Assembly: GCA_937928635.1 (NCBI GenBank)
Contig: CALFWM010000010.1
Location: 1-32,445, forward strand
Direction: 5' to 3'
Length of the DNA: 32,445 bases
Origin: an uncultured Sulfitobacter sp.
GTDB lineage: Bacteria; Pseudomonadota; Alphaproteobacteria; Rhodobacterales; Rhodobacteraceae
Made by a program: the position numbers and the translations under genes. Shown piece by piece: positions 18,473 to 27,214 of the stretch. The notes beneath the pieces are model-generated. The model did not search any database and was not told the DNA's origin. It saw nothing but the letters and a program-made list of their open reading frames with translations. The stretch's first letter is position 1, and the number at the start of each line of letters is the position of its first letter.

Positions 18473-19539
18473 TCAACGCAAACCTCAAAAATTCCTATGC
18501 CGCCGATGAGCGGGTGTTGAACAACACCTACAAGCAGATGTTTGTCTATGGCATGATGATCGTTCTGGCGTTGTTCACGTTTTTTGCCAATGATTACATG
18601 ATCCTGATCGCCAGCCAGATGGGCATTTTGCTGATCGCTGTGGTCGGGATCAACATTCTGACGGGCTACACCGGGTTGGTGTCATTGGGGCATGGTGCCT
18701 TTGTGGCGATTGGGGCCTATAGTGTTACGATCTTTGCCAATCTGGCCGAAGGGATCATTCCGGCCGGTGTCATGCCGTTTTTTGCGATGCCCTTTGCCGT
18801 GGCTTTGGCGGCATTGATTGGGGTGCTTGTCGGGCTGCCCTCGCTGCGGGTCAAGGGGCTCTATCTGGCGGTGGCGACACTGGCGGCAAATTTCATCGTG
18901 ATTTTCCTGATCGAGGAAGACCTCTTTCAACCCTGGACGGGAGGTATGGTTGGGCTGACCACCCATGCGCCGAACTTTTTTGGCTGGGTGCTGGACACCA
19001 AGCGCGAGATGTTTGGCATGATCGCGGTCATTGGTTTTCTGGCACTTCTGGCGGCGCAAAACCTGATCCGCACGCGGATTGGCCGGGCGTTTATTGCGAT
19101 CCGGGATCGGGATTATTCGGCGGAAATCCTCGGCATTTCGCTGCTGCGCTACAAGCTGACCAGCTTTGCCCTCTCGGCGGCTTATTGCGGGCTGGCAGGG
19201 GCGCTGCTGGCCTATTTTTTTGCCCGCATCCTGCCGGAGCAATTTGAGCTGACCCTGTCGCTGAACCTAGTGGCAGCATTGATCATTGGCGGCATGGGGC
19301 GTTCCATGGGCCCCGTGTTTGGGGTGATCATCGTTGTGCTGGTGCCTGAGCTGATCAAGGTTTTGTTCAGTTCTGCCGTGGGCGGCTCTGCCAGTGCCGC
19401 GCAGTTCCGCGCGCCTTTGCAGGAGATCGCTTTTGGCCTGTTGCTGGTGCTGTTCCTGCTCAAAGAACCGCTTGGCATCAATCAAATCGTAGACCGCATA
19501 TTGCGTGCAGCAAACCGATGGCCGTTTGCACGCGGATAA
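18469..19539 (+). CDS. Branched-chain-amino-acid-type ABC permease (LivM-like)
   Basis: A 356-residue inner-membrane protein with about nine hydrophobic segments. The region L-T-G-Y-T-G-L-V-S-L-G-H-G-A-F near residue 65 and the coupling loop R-T-R-I-G-R-A-F-I-A-I-R-D-R-D-Y-S-A-E near residue 200 are typical of LivM. It pairs with the LivH-like permease to form the membrane channel. Its ATG overlaps the upstream stop by 4 bases, and the binding protein gene follows after 33 bases with its own ribosome binding site (AGGGAGA). Confidence 0.92.
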   Translation: MINANLKNSYAADERVLNNTYKQMFVYGMMIVLALFTFFANDYMILIASQMGILLIAVVGINILTGYTGLVSLGHGAFVAIGAYSVTIFANLAEGIIPAGVMPFFAMPFAVALAALIGVLVGLPSLRVKGLYLAVATLAANFIVIFLIEEDLFQPWTGGMVGLTTHAPNFFGWVLDTKREMFGMIAVIGFLALLAAQNLIRTRIGRAFIAIRDRDYSAEILGISLLRYKLTSFALSAAYCGLAGALLAYFFARILPEQFELTLSLNLVAALIIGGMGRSMGPVFGVIIVVLVPELIKVLFSSAVGGSASAAQFRAPLQEIAFGLLLVLFLLKEPLGINQIVDRILRAANRWPFARG

Positions 19540-19572
19540 AATCATAAAGGCCACTTTTAGGGAGATAAACAC

Positions 19573-20781
19573 ATGAGTATGAACCGCCGGACTTTCCTGG
19601 GCACCACAGCCGCCACAACCGCGCTGATGGGCACACCAATGATCCTCAAGGCGCAGGCGTCAGAATACGTGCTGGGTGCGTCGCTGCCGCTGACCGGGCC
19701 GTTTGCGACAGCCGGGCAATTGGTGGCCCCGGCCTTTGCGCTGGCCACAAAGCTGTTCAATGACGAGGGCGGTATCGCAGGCACGCCGATCAGGTTTGTG
19801 ACCGAGGATTCAGGCTATGTGCCGCAGAACACGCTGGCCAATTACCAGCGCGCGCTGGCCTCCGAAGGCGCCAATATGATTGGTTATTTCGCGGACAGCA
19901 CGGGCGCGATGAAGCTGATTGCCCCTGAGTTGAAAGGCGAAAACGCGCGGATCATGGGTTCAACCTCCTTTGCATCCGAATTGGCGGACCCCGCAACGCA
20001 CCCTTACCAGTATATGTCCGGGCCATCTTATCAGTCGCAGTTCGATATTCTGTTGCAGAACATCAAGAACGAGGGCGGCAGCAAGGTTGCGTTCATCTTC
20101 TCCAATACAGAATTTGGCCGCGACCCGATTGAGCACGGCAAAGCCACTGCAGAGCGTTTGGGGCTGGAAGTGGTGCTGGAAGAAAGCACCAAACCGCAAG
20201 GGGCCGACATCCCCACACATGTCACCAAACTGGCGCAATCGGGTGCCGATCACTGTATCCTGCACGGCTATGTCACCGGTGTCTGGCCACAGCTGATTGG
20301 GGGCGCGCGTCAGTTCGGGTTGCCGACCAAGTTCATGGGCACCTTCTGGGGCATGGAAAAGCTGATTGCGGACCGGGTGACAAAAGAAGCCGGGCCCTTC
20401 CTGAGCGGGTATGAAGGTGTGATGCCTTACCGCTATTTCTGGGACCGTGAAGATGCGCCGCGCTATCAGCAGTATGCGGAATTGAGCAAGGTGATGTTCG
20501 CCGGCACACCGCTGGAAAACTACATGTCGACCTGGGCGATCCAGACCATGTGTGGGCTGGAGATTGCGATGAAGTCGTTCCGTGATACGGCTGAGGCTGG
20601 CAAAGAGTTAACGGCAGATAATGTCGCAGAAACGCTGTCGGGGATTTCTGATTGGGATACCGGGGGCTTTTTTGGGGGCAATGTGTCGATGGTCAATAAT
20701 GCCATCGGGACGGGCCGGGTTTATGCCTATGACGCAGAGAGCGGGCTGTTTAACCCCAAGTCTGATTGGCTATCCGTTTAA
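19573..20781 (+). CDS. ABC transporter substrate-binding protein, Leu/Ile/Val-type, Tat signal
   Basis: A 402-residue periplasmic binding protein (type I fold, Peripla_BP_6 kind). The N-terminus M-S-M-N-R-R-T-F-L-G-T-T-A-A has a twin-arginine motif followed by a hydrophobic stretch and A-Q-A-S, so export by the Tat pathway is likely. The mature part begins YVLGASLPLTGPFATAGQ, typical of these proteins, and K-V-A-F-I-F-S-N-T-E-F-G-R-D marks the start of the second half. The ligand cannot be told from the sequence; the acyl-CoA ligase in the same operon points to a carboxylic acid and not an amino acid. Confidence 0.9.
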   Translation: MSMNRRTFLGTTAATTALMGTPMILKAQASEYVLGASLPLTGPFATAGQLVAPAFALATKLFNDEGGIAGTPIRFVTEDSGYVPQNTLANYQRALASEGANMIGYFADSTGAMKLIAPELKGENARIMGSTSFASELADPATHPYQYMSGPSYQSQFDILLQNIKNEGGSKVAFIFSNTEFGRDPIEHGKATAERLGLEVVLEESTKPQGADIPTHVTKLAQSGADHCILHGYVTGVWPQLIGGARQFGLPTKFMGTFWGMEKLIADRVTKEAGPFLSGYEGVMPYRYFWDREDAPRYQQYAELSKVMFAGTPLENYMSTWAIQTMCGLEIAMKSFRDTAEAGKELTADNVAETLSGISDWDTGGFFGGNVSMVNNAIGTGRVYAYDAESGLFNPKSDWLSV

Positions 20782-20787
20782 GTTGAC

Positions 20788-20813
20788 GGGTGGGAGGGCC
20801 CGCCCTCCCACCC
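20788..20813 (+). terminator. Strong GC-rich hairpin after the binding-protein gene
   Basis: GGGTGGGAGGGC and GCCCTCCCACCC form a perfect 12-bp stem with only CC between. It starts 6 bases after the stop of the binding protein. The next bases are CTTTT, a short and poor T-run, so it may act as a partial terminator or as an RNA-stabilising hairpin that raises binding protein over ATPase. It directly precedes the GC-rich repeat at 20818 and may be part of the same element. Confidence 0.5.
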
Positions 20814-20817
20814 CTTT

Positions 20818-20863
20818 TCGGGGCTCTGCCCCGGACCCCGGGAATATTCTGGCCAGAAAGAGG
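20818..20863 (+). repeat. GC-rich hairpin repeat, copy 2, before the LivF-like gene
   Basis: A 46-bp segment with GGGGC-TCT-GCCCC, then GGACCCC, then GGGAATATTCTGGCCAGAAA plus GAGG. It is the intergenic counterpart of the copy inside xdhA (8201-8250). Its last bases, AAAGAGG, end 7 bases before the TTG start of the next gene and look like that gene's ribosome binding site. Confidence 0.8.
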
Positions 20864-20870
20864 ATAGACG

Positions 20871-21662
20871 TTGCTGACAATCGAGAACATTGAAGTGACC
20901 TATCATCACACGGTGCAGGCCTTGCGTGGGCTGTCGCTGGAGGTGCCCGATGGAAAGATTGTCACGCTGTTGGGGACAAATGGGGCCGGTAAAACAACCA
21001 CCCTGAAGGCCGCGAGCAATTTGTTGGCGCTTGAGAATGGGGAGATCGGCGAGGGGCGCATCGCCTTTAAGGGCCAATCCATCATGACCGTGCAACCCGA
21101 TAAGCTGGTGCAGCAGGGGCTGTTTCATGTGCGCGAGGGGCGGCGGATATTTTCGGAAATGACGGTGGAGGATAATCTGGTTGCGGCCAGCTATGCGCTG
21201 GATGAACGCAAGGCCAAGGCGGATTACGAGAAGATTTACGATTTTTTCCCGCGCCTGAAAGAGCGGCGCAAACAGATTGCCGGGTATTTATCGGGGGGGG
21301 AGCAGCAAATGCTCGCCTTTGGCCGTGCGATGATCGCGCGCCCCGAGCTGATCCTGATGGATGAACCGTCGCTGGGGCTGGCCCCCAAGGTGGTTGAAGA
21401 GATTTTTGACACCATTCGCCGGCTCAATGCCGAGGATGGGGTGTCGATCCTGTTGGTCGAGCAAAATGCAGGCGTTGCGTTTTCGGTCGCTGATTACGGC
21501 TACATCATGGAAAGCGGGCAGATTGTCATGGAGGGAGATGTGGACACCCTGCGCAATGACAAGGATATTCAATCGTTTTATCTTGGGGTTGGCGAGGGCG
21601 ACGAGCGCCAGTCCTTTCGTGATGTGAAACATTACAAACGCCGCAAAAGGTGGTTGAGCTGA
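20871..21662 (+). CDS. Branched-chain-amino-acid-type ABC transporter ATP-binding protein (LivF-like)
   Basis: A 263-residue ATPase with Walker A GTNGAGKTT (35-43), signature YLSGGEQQML, Walker B LILMDEPSLGLAP and switch region L-L-V-E-Q-N-A, the LivF pattern. It would pair with the LivG-like ATPase at 16601. The start is a TTG at 20871, like its partner; no in-frame ATG nearby gives the family opening MLTIENIEV. The C-terminal tail (from about residue 240, R-Q-S-F-R-D-V-K-H-Y-K-R-R-K-R-W) is basic and longer than in ordinary LivF. The stop overlaps the start of the acyl-CoA ligase by one base. Confidence 0.9.
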   Translation: MLTIENIEVTYHHTVQALRGLSLEVPDGKIVTLLGTNGAGKTTTLKAASNLLALENGEIGEGRIAFKGQSIMTVQPDKLVQQGLFHVREGRRIFSEMTVEDNLVAASYALDERKAKADYEKIYDFFPRLKERRKQIAGYLSGGEQQMLAFGRAMIARPELILMDEPSLGLAPKVVEEIFDTIRRLNAEDGVSILLVEQNAGVAFSVADYGYIMESGQIVMEGDVDTLRNDKDIQSFYLGVGEGDERQSFRDVKHYKRRKRWLS

Positions 21663-23479
21663 TGGCATTTGATGAACAACACAGTAATTTCACCCCCCTT
21701 GTACAGATGGTGCATGACCATGCCGCAGCGCGCCCGGACGGGGTTGCAATGCGCCAGAAGGAATTTGGCATCTGGAACGAAATCACCTGGGGCGGGCTGG
21801 CAGAAATCATGCAGGCCTGCGCCGCTGGATTAATGGAACTGGGTGTTGGCACGGGCGGCCACGTCGGTATTTTATCAGAAAACCGCAGTGAATGGGTGCA
21901 GGCGCAGTTTGGCATCAATGGGGCAGGGGGCGTTGTGGTGGGGATGTACCCGACCTCGCCCGCCGCAGAATTGGATCACCTGATCAATGCCTCTGACACG
22001 ACTGTCTTGTTCATTGAAGATCAGGAGCAGCTGGACAAGATCAAGGAATTGGGGGCGCGGGCACCACGCCTGAAGCAATTGATTGTGTTTAACCCCAAAG
22101 GCACCAAGGGTGATAACACGCTGGGGCTCATGAGCTTTGCCGATCTGCTGGCCTTGGGGCGCGCAAAGATGGACATGCACCGCGATGATATCCGTGCGCG
22201 TCAAAGCGGCATTCAGCCGGATGACACCGCGATGATGGTGTTTACGTCTGGTTCCACCGGATTGCCCAAGGCGGCAGAAATTTCCTATGGCAACATTCAT
22301 GCCGGGGCCGCAATTTCGGCGGATGTCTTTAGCGAATTCGGCCCCGGGACAGATGTGCTCAGCTACCTGCCCCTGTGCCATATCGCAGAACAGGCGGTGA
22401 CGGTGATCAACGGGCTCAGCCGCCGGTTTGTGATGAACTTTGGTGAATCCCTGCGCACGATCACCCTTGATCTGCGCGAGGTCGCCCCGCAGGTGTTCTT
22501 TGGCGTCCCACGCATTTGGGAGCGGATGCAGGCGGGCGTGCTGGTGCAGGCGCAAACGGCAGGGCGTGTGCGCCGATTGATGACACTGGCCGCCCTGAAG
22601 GGGGCACAGGCGCGCGGCACACGCCGGCGCGACAGCTGGTCAGGCAAGGACCGCATGGCCCATGCGTTTTGGGATGCCTTGGTCTATCGCCACATCCGCA
22701 GCTATCTGGGGCTGGGGCGCACCAGTTTTGCGATCTCCGCCGCCGCCCCCATCAGTGAGGATTTGCTGGCGTTCATGCGGGGAATCGGGGTGAACATCCG
22801 CGAGGCCTGGGGCATGTCGGAAACCTCCGGCGTGGGTACGATCCAGAGCAGTTGGGGCAATTGTGACGGGCGCATCGGGTTTCCGGTGAAAGCGGTCGAA
22901 TGCAAAATTGCCGAGGATGGCGAAGTGCTGTTTCGCGGCCCGACGATCTTCAAAGGGTACTACAAAAACGCGGCGGCCAGTGCCGAAACCATACAGGACG
23001 GCTGGTTGCACACAGGCGACGTGGGGCGGCTTGAGGAAGATGGCTCCCTCTCGCTGATTGACCGCAAAAAGGACATCATGATCAACGCAGCGGGCAAAAA
23101 CCTGAGCCCTGCGTTGATTGAAAATGTGATTAAGTCCTCGCCCTACATCAAGGAAGTTGTCGTGATTGCCGACAAACGCCGTTATGTGGCCGCTCTTGTG
23201 CAGTTGGACATGGACACGGTGCGGCTGTGGGCGGAGGGACAGGGGATTGTGTATACCAACTTCCGCTCCCTGGCAGAGAACCCAAAGGTGCAGGAGCTGA
23301 TTGAGGCCGAAGTTGAAAAACAGAACGGTAATTTGGCACGGGTGGAGCAGATCAAGAAGATCTGGCTGATGCCAAAAGAGCTGGACCATGATGACGGCGA
23401 GGTGACGGCAACCATGAAGGTGCGCCGGGCGAAGATTTACGAGATCTATGTGGATGAGATTGAGGCGTTGTATGCGTGA
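21662..23479 (+). CDS. Long-chain-type acyl-CoA synthetase (AMP-binding)
   Basis: A 605-residue member of the ANL superfamily that would activate a carboxylic acid to its CoA thioester through an acyl-AMP. The phosphate-binding loop F-T-S-G-S-T-G-L-P-K is at 194-203, the adenine-side motif W-G-M-S-E-T-S-G near residue 382, the aspartate motif G-W-L-H-T-G-D-V-G-R at 447-456 and the hinge region I-D-R-K-K-D-I-M-I-N near 466, with G-K-N-L-S-P just after. A GTG at 21650 is possible, but the ATG at 21662 has AAGG at a usable distance. It shares a one-base overlap with the ABC ATPase gene, so import and activation of the same substrate is likely. Confidence 0.92.
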   Translation: MAFDEQHSNFTPLVQMVHDHAAARPDGVAMRQKEFGIWNEITWGGLAEIMQACAAGLMELGVGTGGHVGILSENRSEWVQAQFGINGAGGVVVGMYPTSPAAELDHLINASDTTVLFIEDQEQLDKIKELGARAPRLKQLIVFNPKGTKGDNTLGLMSFADLLALGRAKMDMHRDDIRARQSGIQPDDTAMMVFTSGSTGLPKAAEISYGNIHAGAAISADVFSEFGPGTDVLSYLPLCHIAEQAVTVINGLSRRFVMNFGESLRTITLDLREVAPQVFFGVPRIWERMQAGVLVQAQTAGRVRRLMTLAALKGAQARGTRRRDSWSGKDRMAHAFWDALVYRHIRSYLGLGRTSFAISAAAPISEDLLAFMRGIGVNIREAWGMSETSGVGTIQSSWGNCDGRIGFPVKAVECKIAEDGEVLFRGPTIFKGYYKNAAASAETIQDGWLHTGDVGRLEEDGSLSLIDRKKDIMINAAGKNLSPALIENVIKSSPYIKEVVVIADKRRYVAALVQLDMDTVRLWAEGQGIVYTNFRSLAENPKVQELIEAEVEKQNGNLARVEQIKKIWLMPKELDHDDGEVTATMKVRRAKIYEIYVDEIEALYA

Positions 23480-23543
23480 GGGTGCAGGCCACCGGACGTC
23501 TCCATCCATTCATCCGGGCACTAAGATGTAGGCTTCGGTAGCC

Positions 23544-24311
23544 ATGGTGGGGTTTGAATCTTACATCATTTGTACCAGCCCGCGCAGTGGCAGCACATTG
23601 TTATGCCGAATGCTGCAAGAAGTTGGCAGCGCAGGCATGCCAGACTCGCATTTCCACGACCCAGAGTTAGAAAAGTGGTTTGAGTATTATGGATTGAGTT
23701 CTGACGCATTCGAAAATCCTCAAGAGGCTCTTCGGGCTATATTTCATGCTGCGCAGTTGGCGGGACGTGGCAATGCGGATGTCTTTGGCCTTCGTTTGCA
23801 GAGAGGCAGTTTCGATTTCCTGATGACGCAACTGAAGGTGCTTTACCCTGCATGCGAGGATGACAAGACTCGTTTTGAGCGGGCATTTGGTAAGACGCTC
23901 TTTGTTCATTTGTATCGCCCTAACAAACTGGATCAGGCGATTTCAGTCGTGAAAGCGATGCAGTCTGGTCTTTGGCACAAAGCGCCTGAAGGGACGGAAT
24001 TAGAACGTAGCTGTAAAGGGCAAGAACCGGTCTATGACCGTGCTGCTATTTCGGAAGAACTGGCGGCTTTTGTAAAGGCCGATGCGGATTGGAATAGCTG
24101 GTTTGCGACAGAAGGTATTCGGCCTTTGCTTATCAACTATGAAGCGCTTTCTACCGATCCGCATACTCAGCTTTCTCGTGTCTTGAACGCTTTGGGTTTG
24201 GAATACTTGCCTGACAAGAGCGTCGCACTTCCGGTGGCAAAGCTATCTGATGATGTCAGTTGCGCATGGGCTGAACGTTATCGGTCCGAAGTGCCGGGTT
24301 TGATGTATTAG
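23544..24311 (+). CDS. Sulfotransferase, Stf0-like
   Basis: A 255-residue cytoplasmic enzyme that probably moves a sulfate group from PAPS to an unknown acceptor. The N-terminal Y-I-I-C-T-S-P-R-S-G-S-T-L-L-C holds the PAPS 5'-phosphosulfate loop, followed by G-S-A-G-M-P-D-S-H-F-H-D, where Stf0 proteins have their acceptor and dimer contacts. L-F-V-H-L-Y-R-P-N-K-L-D-Q-A-I-S near residue 120 matches the 3'-phosphate-binding R and the Q-A-x-S segment, and L-L-I-N-Y-E-A-L lies near 196. Codon use is clearly AT-richer than its neighbours, a sign of transfer. It stands alone, 64 bases after the acyl-CoA ligase, with no strong ribosome binding site. Confidence 0.8.
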   Translation: MVGFESYIICTSPRSGSTLLCRMLQEVGSAGMPDSHFHDPELEKWFEYYGLSSDAFENPQEALRAIFHAAQLAGRGNADVFGLRLQRGSFDFLMTQLKVLYPACEDDKTRFERAFGKTLFVHLYRPNKLDQAISVVKAMQSGLWHKAPEGTELERSCKGQEPVYDRAAISEELAAFVKADADWNSWFATEGIRPLLINYEALSTDPHTQLSRVLNALGLEYLPDKSVALPVAKLSDDVSCAWAERYRSEVPGLMY

Positions 24312-24349
24312 CGCGATGGCACCTGCCCGCATCTGATCTGTCGGTAACC

Positions 24350-24781
24350 TCAAAGCACCCCAATCTCCGCCAGTGCCCGGTTCAACTCGTTCGGCAAAGC
24401 CACGTCATCCTCCTGACCCTTGCGCAAATCCGGCGGGGCGTCAGCCATCTCCAGATACCGCCAGCCCTGAAACGGGCGGCGCAGGGCAGGCGCCACGCGC
24501 ACCAGTTCCGGCTCCAGCACAATCGCGCAGCGGCGGATGCCGTCGCTCCCGAAAACCTCATCCAGCCGCAGCACCTTTTGACGGCACAGCACTTCGCCTT
24601 TGATCACCCAATAGATCGAGCCGCCATTCAGGATCTCCGCCTCACGCTTTGGCCACATGCGGGTCACGTGGCGCGGCAGGCCATCGTCGGTTTGCGCGCG
24701 CTTGGTGGCGTGCCATGCGGACAGCCCCTCCACACTTTCGGTGCCCACGCTCAGTTTGATCAGATTGACTGTTTTTCCCAC
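24350..24781 (-). CDS. DUF1489 family protein
   Basis: A protein of about 143 residues beginning (as chosen) G-K-T-V-N-L-I-K-L-S-V-G-T-E-S-V, which matches the conserved opening of the alphaproteobacterial DUF1489 family; V-T-R-M-W-P-K-R-E-A-E-I-L-N-G-G-S-I-Y-W-V-I-K and V-L-C-R-Q-K-V-L are further conserved stretches. Its function is unknown. The frame extends to an ATG at 24841, adding 20 residues, but that ATG has no ribosome binding site and the extra residues are not family-like, so the GTG at 24781 is preferred with moderate certainty. It is divergent from nrdJ. Confidence 0.75.
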   Translation of the reverse strand: MGKTVNLIKLSVGTESVEGLSAWHATKRAQTDDGLPRHVTRMWPKREAEILNGGSIYWVIKGEVLCRQKVLRLDEVFGSDGIRRCAIVLEPELVRVAPALRRPFQGWRYLEMADAPPDLRKGQEDDVALPNELNRALAEIGVL

Positions 24782-24946
24782 AAGGTTACCCACTTGGTTA
24801 TCCGCAGACTCACCCCTGAGCCACAAGATAACGTAGTCCATCAGCAGCGGCTGTCCAAGTGTGGTGTTTCCGCGCAGAATATTGCTGGTCAGGTCTCACA
24901 GAATTTGGTAGGTTGGTGACCTTCCCCGCTTCTCAAGGAATCGTCC

Positions 24947-27214
24947 ATGTCCCGTTTTGCCGCCCCCATTGCCAAACAAATCTGGGATATGAAGTACCGC
25001 TTCAAAGATGCGGATGGTACGCCAAACGACAAAACGGTTGAAGACACCTGGCGGCGCATCGCGCGGGATCTCGCGCAGGTTGAGAAAGACCCCAAGCACT
25101 GGGAAGAGCAGTTTTACGCCGCCCTTGATGATTTCAAATACCTACCCGCAGGGCGCATCACAGCGGGTGCCGGCACCGCGCGGCGGGTCACATTGTTCAA
25201 CTGTTTTGTCATGGGCACCGTGCCCGACAGCATGGGCGGCATTTTTGACATGTTGAAAGAAGCCGCGCTGACCATGCAGCAGGGCGGGGGTATCGGCTAT
25301 GATTTCTCCACCATCCGGCCCAAAGGGGCAGACGTTAAAGGCGTGTCGGCAGATGCCTCCGGGCCGCTGTCCTTCATGGATGTCTGGGATGCGATGTGCC
25401 GCACGATCATGTCGGCCGGGTCACGCCGAGGGGCGATGATGGCGACGATGCGCTGCGATCACCCGGATATTGAGGATTTCATCGACGCCAAATCCGACCC
25501 CGCCCGCCTGCGCATGTTCAACATGTCCGTGCTGATTTCCGACCCTTTCATGGAGGCGGTCAAGGCGGATGCCGCGTGGGAGTTGATGTTCAATGATCAG
25601 GTATACCGTACGGTTCAGGCGCGCGACCTTTGGAACCGGATCATGCAGGCGACCTATGATTTTGCCGAACCTGGCGTGATCTTTATTGACCGGATCAATC
25701 AGGCCAATAACCTGAACTATTGCGAAACCATTGCCGCCACCAACCCTTGTGGCGAACAACCCTTGCCGCCCTATGGCGCGTGTTTGCTGGGGTCGATCAA
25801 CATGGCGCGCCTTGTCAGCGACCCGTTTGAGGAGGCCGCCGCGCTCGACGCCGATGCCCTGCAAAAGCTGGTCGCCACAGCCGTGCGGATGATGGACAAC
25901 GTGGTGGATGTCTCCAAGTTCCCGCTGGAGGCACAGGCGCGCGAGGCCCAGGCCAAACGCCGGATTGGCCTGGGCGTGACTGGTCTGGCGGATGCGCTGT
26001 TGATGCTCGGGCTGCGGTATGGGGCGGACGAAGCCGCCGCACAAACCGAAGCGTGGATGAAGGCGATTGCGCGTGCGGCCTATCTGGCAAGTGTGGACCT
26101 GGCCAAGGAAAAGGGTGCCTTCCCGCTGTTTGACGCGGAGAAATTCCTCGCCTCCGGCAATATGGAGCAGATGGACGATGATGTGCGCGCGGCGATCAAG
26201 GAACACGGCATTCGCAACGCCCTGCTGACCTCCATCGCACCCACCGGCACGATCAGCCTTTATGCGGGCAATGTCAGCTCGGGCATCGAGCCTGTATTCG
26301 CCTATGCCTACACCCGCAAAGTGCTGCAAAAGGATGGCACGCGTACGGAAGAAGAAGTGGTCGATTATGCCGTGCAGATGTGGCGTGAGCTGAAGGGCGA
26401 TGCGCCCTTGCCAGATTATTTCGTCAACGCCCAGACGCTGCCGCCAATGGATCATGTCAAGATGCAGGCGGCAGCGCAGAGATGGATCGACAGTTCGATC
26501 TCCAAGACGATCAACTGCCCCGAGGATATCTCATTCGAGGCGTTCAAGGATGTCTACATGGGGGCATGGGATCAGGGCTGTAAGGGCTGCACAACCTACC
26601 GCCCCAACGATGTCACCGGTTCTGTGTTGTCGGTCAGTGAGGACACCAATGCCGACAAACCCGTGCCTGTCAGCGAGGGCGGCGAGGTTGTCTATATGGC
26701 AGAACCTCTGGATCGCCCGACGGAGCTTGAAGGGAACACCTACAAGATCAAATGGCCTGACAGCGAACATGCGCTTTATATCACGGTCAATGATGTGGTA
26801 ATTGGTGGCCATCGCCGCCCGTTTGAGGTCTTTATCAACTCCAAGAACATGGAGCATTTTGCCTGGACCGTGGCCCTCACCCGGATGATTTCTGCGGTGT
26901 TCCGGCGCGGGGGGGATGTGTCTTTTGTGGTGGAGGAACTCAAGGCCGTGTTTGATCCGCGCGGCGGCGCGTGGATGAGCGGCAAGTATATCCCCTCAAT
27001 CCTGGCGGCCATTGGCGGCGTGATTGAACAGCACATGATCACCACCGGTTTCATCGCGGGCGAGGGCATGGGCCTGAAATCAGACCCACAGGTCAACGTT
27101 GTCGGTTTGGACGCACCACGCGGCAAGGCCTGCCCGTCTTGTGGCCAATACGACCTGCGCATGGTGGAGGGCTGCATGACCTGCGGCTCCTGCGGCCATT
27201 CCAAGTGCGGCTAG
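24947..27214 (+). CDS. nrdJ: Adenosylcobalamin-dependent ribonucleoside-diphosphate reductase (class II)
   Basis: A 755-residue ribonucleotide reductase that makes deoxyribonucleotides using vitamin B12. L-F-N-C-F-V places the first redox cysteine at 86; the finger loop N-P-C-G-E at 266-270 holds the radical cysteine 268 and the glutamate 270; P-T-G-T-I-S lies near residue 430. The tail CPSCGQYDLRMVEGCMTCGS (then CGHSKCG) holds the cysteine pairs that pass on reducing power. Length fits the compact class II enzymes of Rhodobacteraceae. I see no cobalamin riboswitch in the 100-165 bases before it. A weak site (CAAGGA) precedes the ATG. Confidence 0.95.
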   Translation: MSRFAAPIAKQIWDMKYRFKDADGTPNDKTVEDTWRRIARDLAQVEKDPKHWEEQFYAALDDFKYLPAGRITAGAGTARRVTLFNCFVMGTVPDSMGGIFDMLKEAALTMQQGGGIGYDFSTIRPKGADVKGVSADASGPLSFMDVWDAMCRTIMSAGSRRGAMMATMRCDHPDIEDFIDAKSDPARLRMFNMSVLISDPFMEAVKADAAWELMFNDQVYRTVQARDLWNRIMQATYDFAEPGVIFIDRINQANNLNYCETIAATNPCGEQPLPPYGACLLGSINMARLVSDPFEEAAALDADALQKLVATAVRMMDNVVDVSKFPLEAQAREAQAKRRIGLGVTGLADALLMLGLRYGADEAAAQTEAWMKAIARAAYLASVDLAKEKGAFPLFDAEKFLASGNMEQMDDDVRAAIKEHGIRNALLTSIAPTGTISLYAGNVSSGIEPVFAYAYTRKVLQKDGTRTEEEVVDYAVQMWRELKGDAPLPDYFVNAQTLPPMDHVKMQAAAQRWIDSSISKTINCPEDISFEAFKDVYMGAWDQGCKGCTTYRPNDVTGSVLSVSEDTNADKPVPVSEGGEVVYMAEPLDRPTELEGNTYKIKWPDSEHALYITVNDVVIGGHRRPFEVFINSKNMEHFAWTVALTRMISAVFRRGGDVSFVVEELKAVFDPRGGAWMSGKYIPSILAAIGGVIEQHMITTGFIAGEGMGLKSDPQVNVVGLDAPRGKACPSCGQYDLRMVEGCMTCGSCGHSKCG

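Noticed and set aside
24779..24840. CACAAGG and CACAAGATA motifs before nrdJ that resemble half of an NrdR box, plus TTATCCGCA resembling a DnaA box.
   Set aside because: The NrdR-like sites match only one half each and are 43 bases apart, not the usual roughly 31; the DnaA-like site is single and imperfect.
24842..24946. A possible cobalamin riboswitch before the B12-dependent nrdJ.
   Set aside because: No B12-box-like sequence is visible and the gap is too short; class II reductase genes do not need one.
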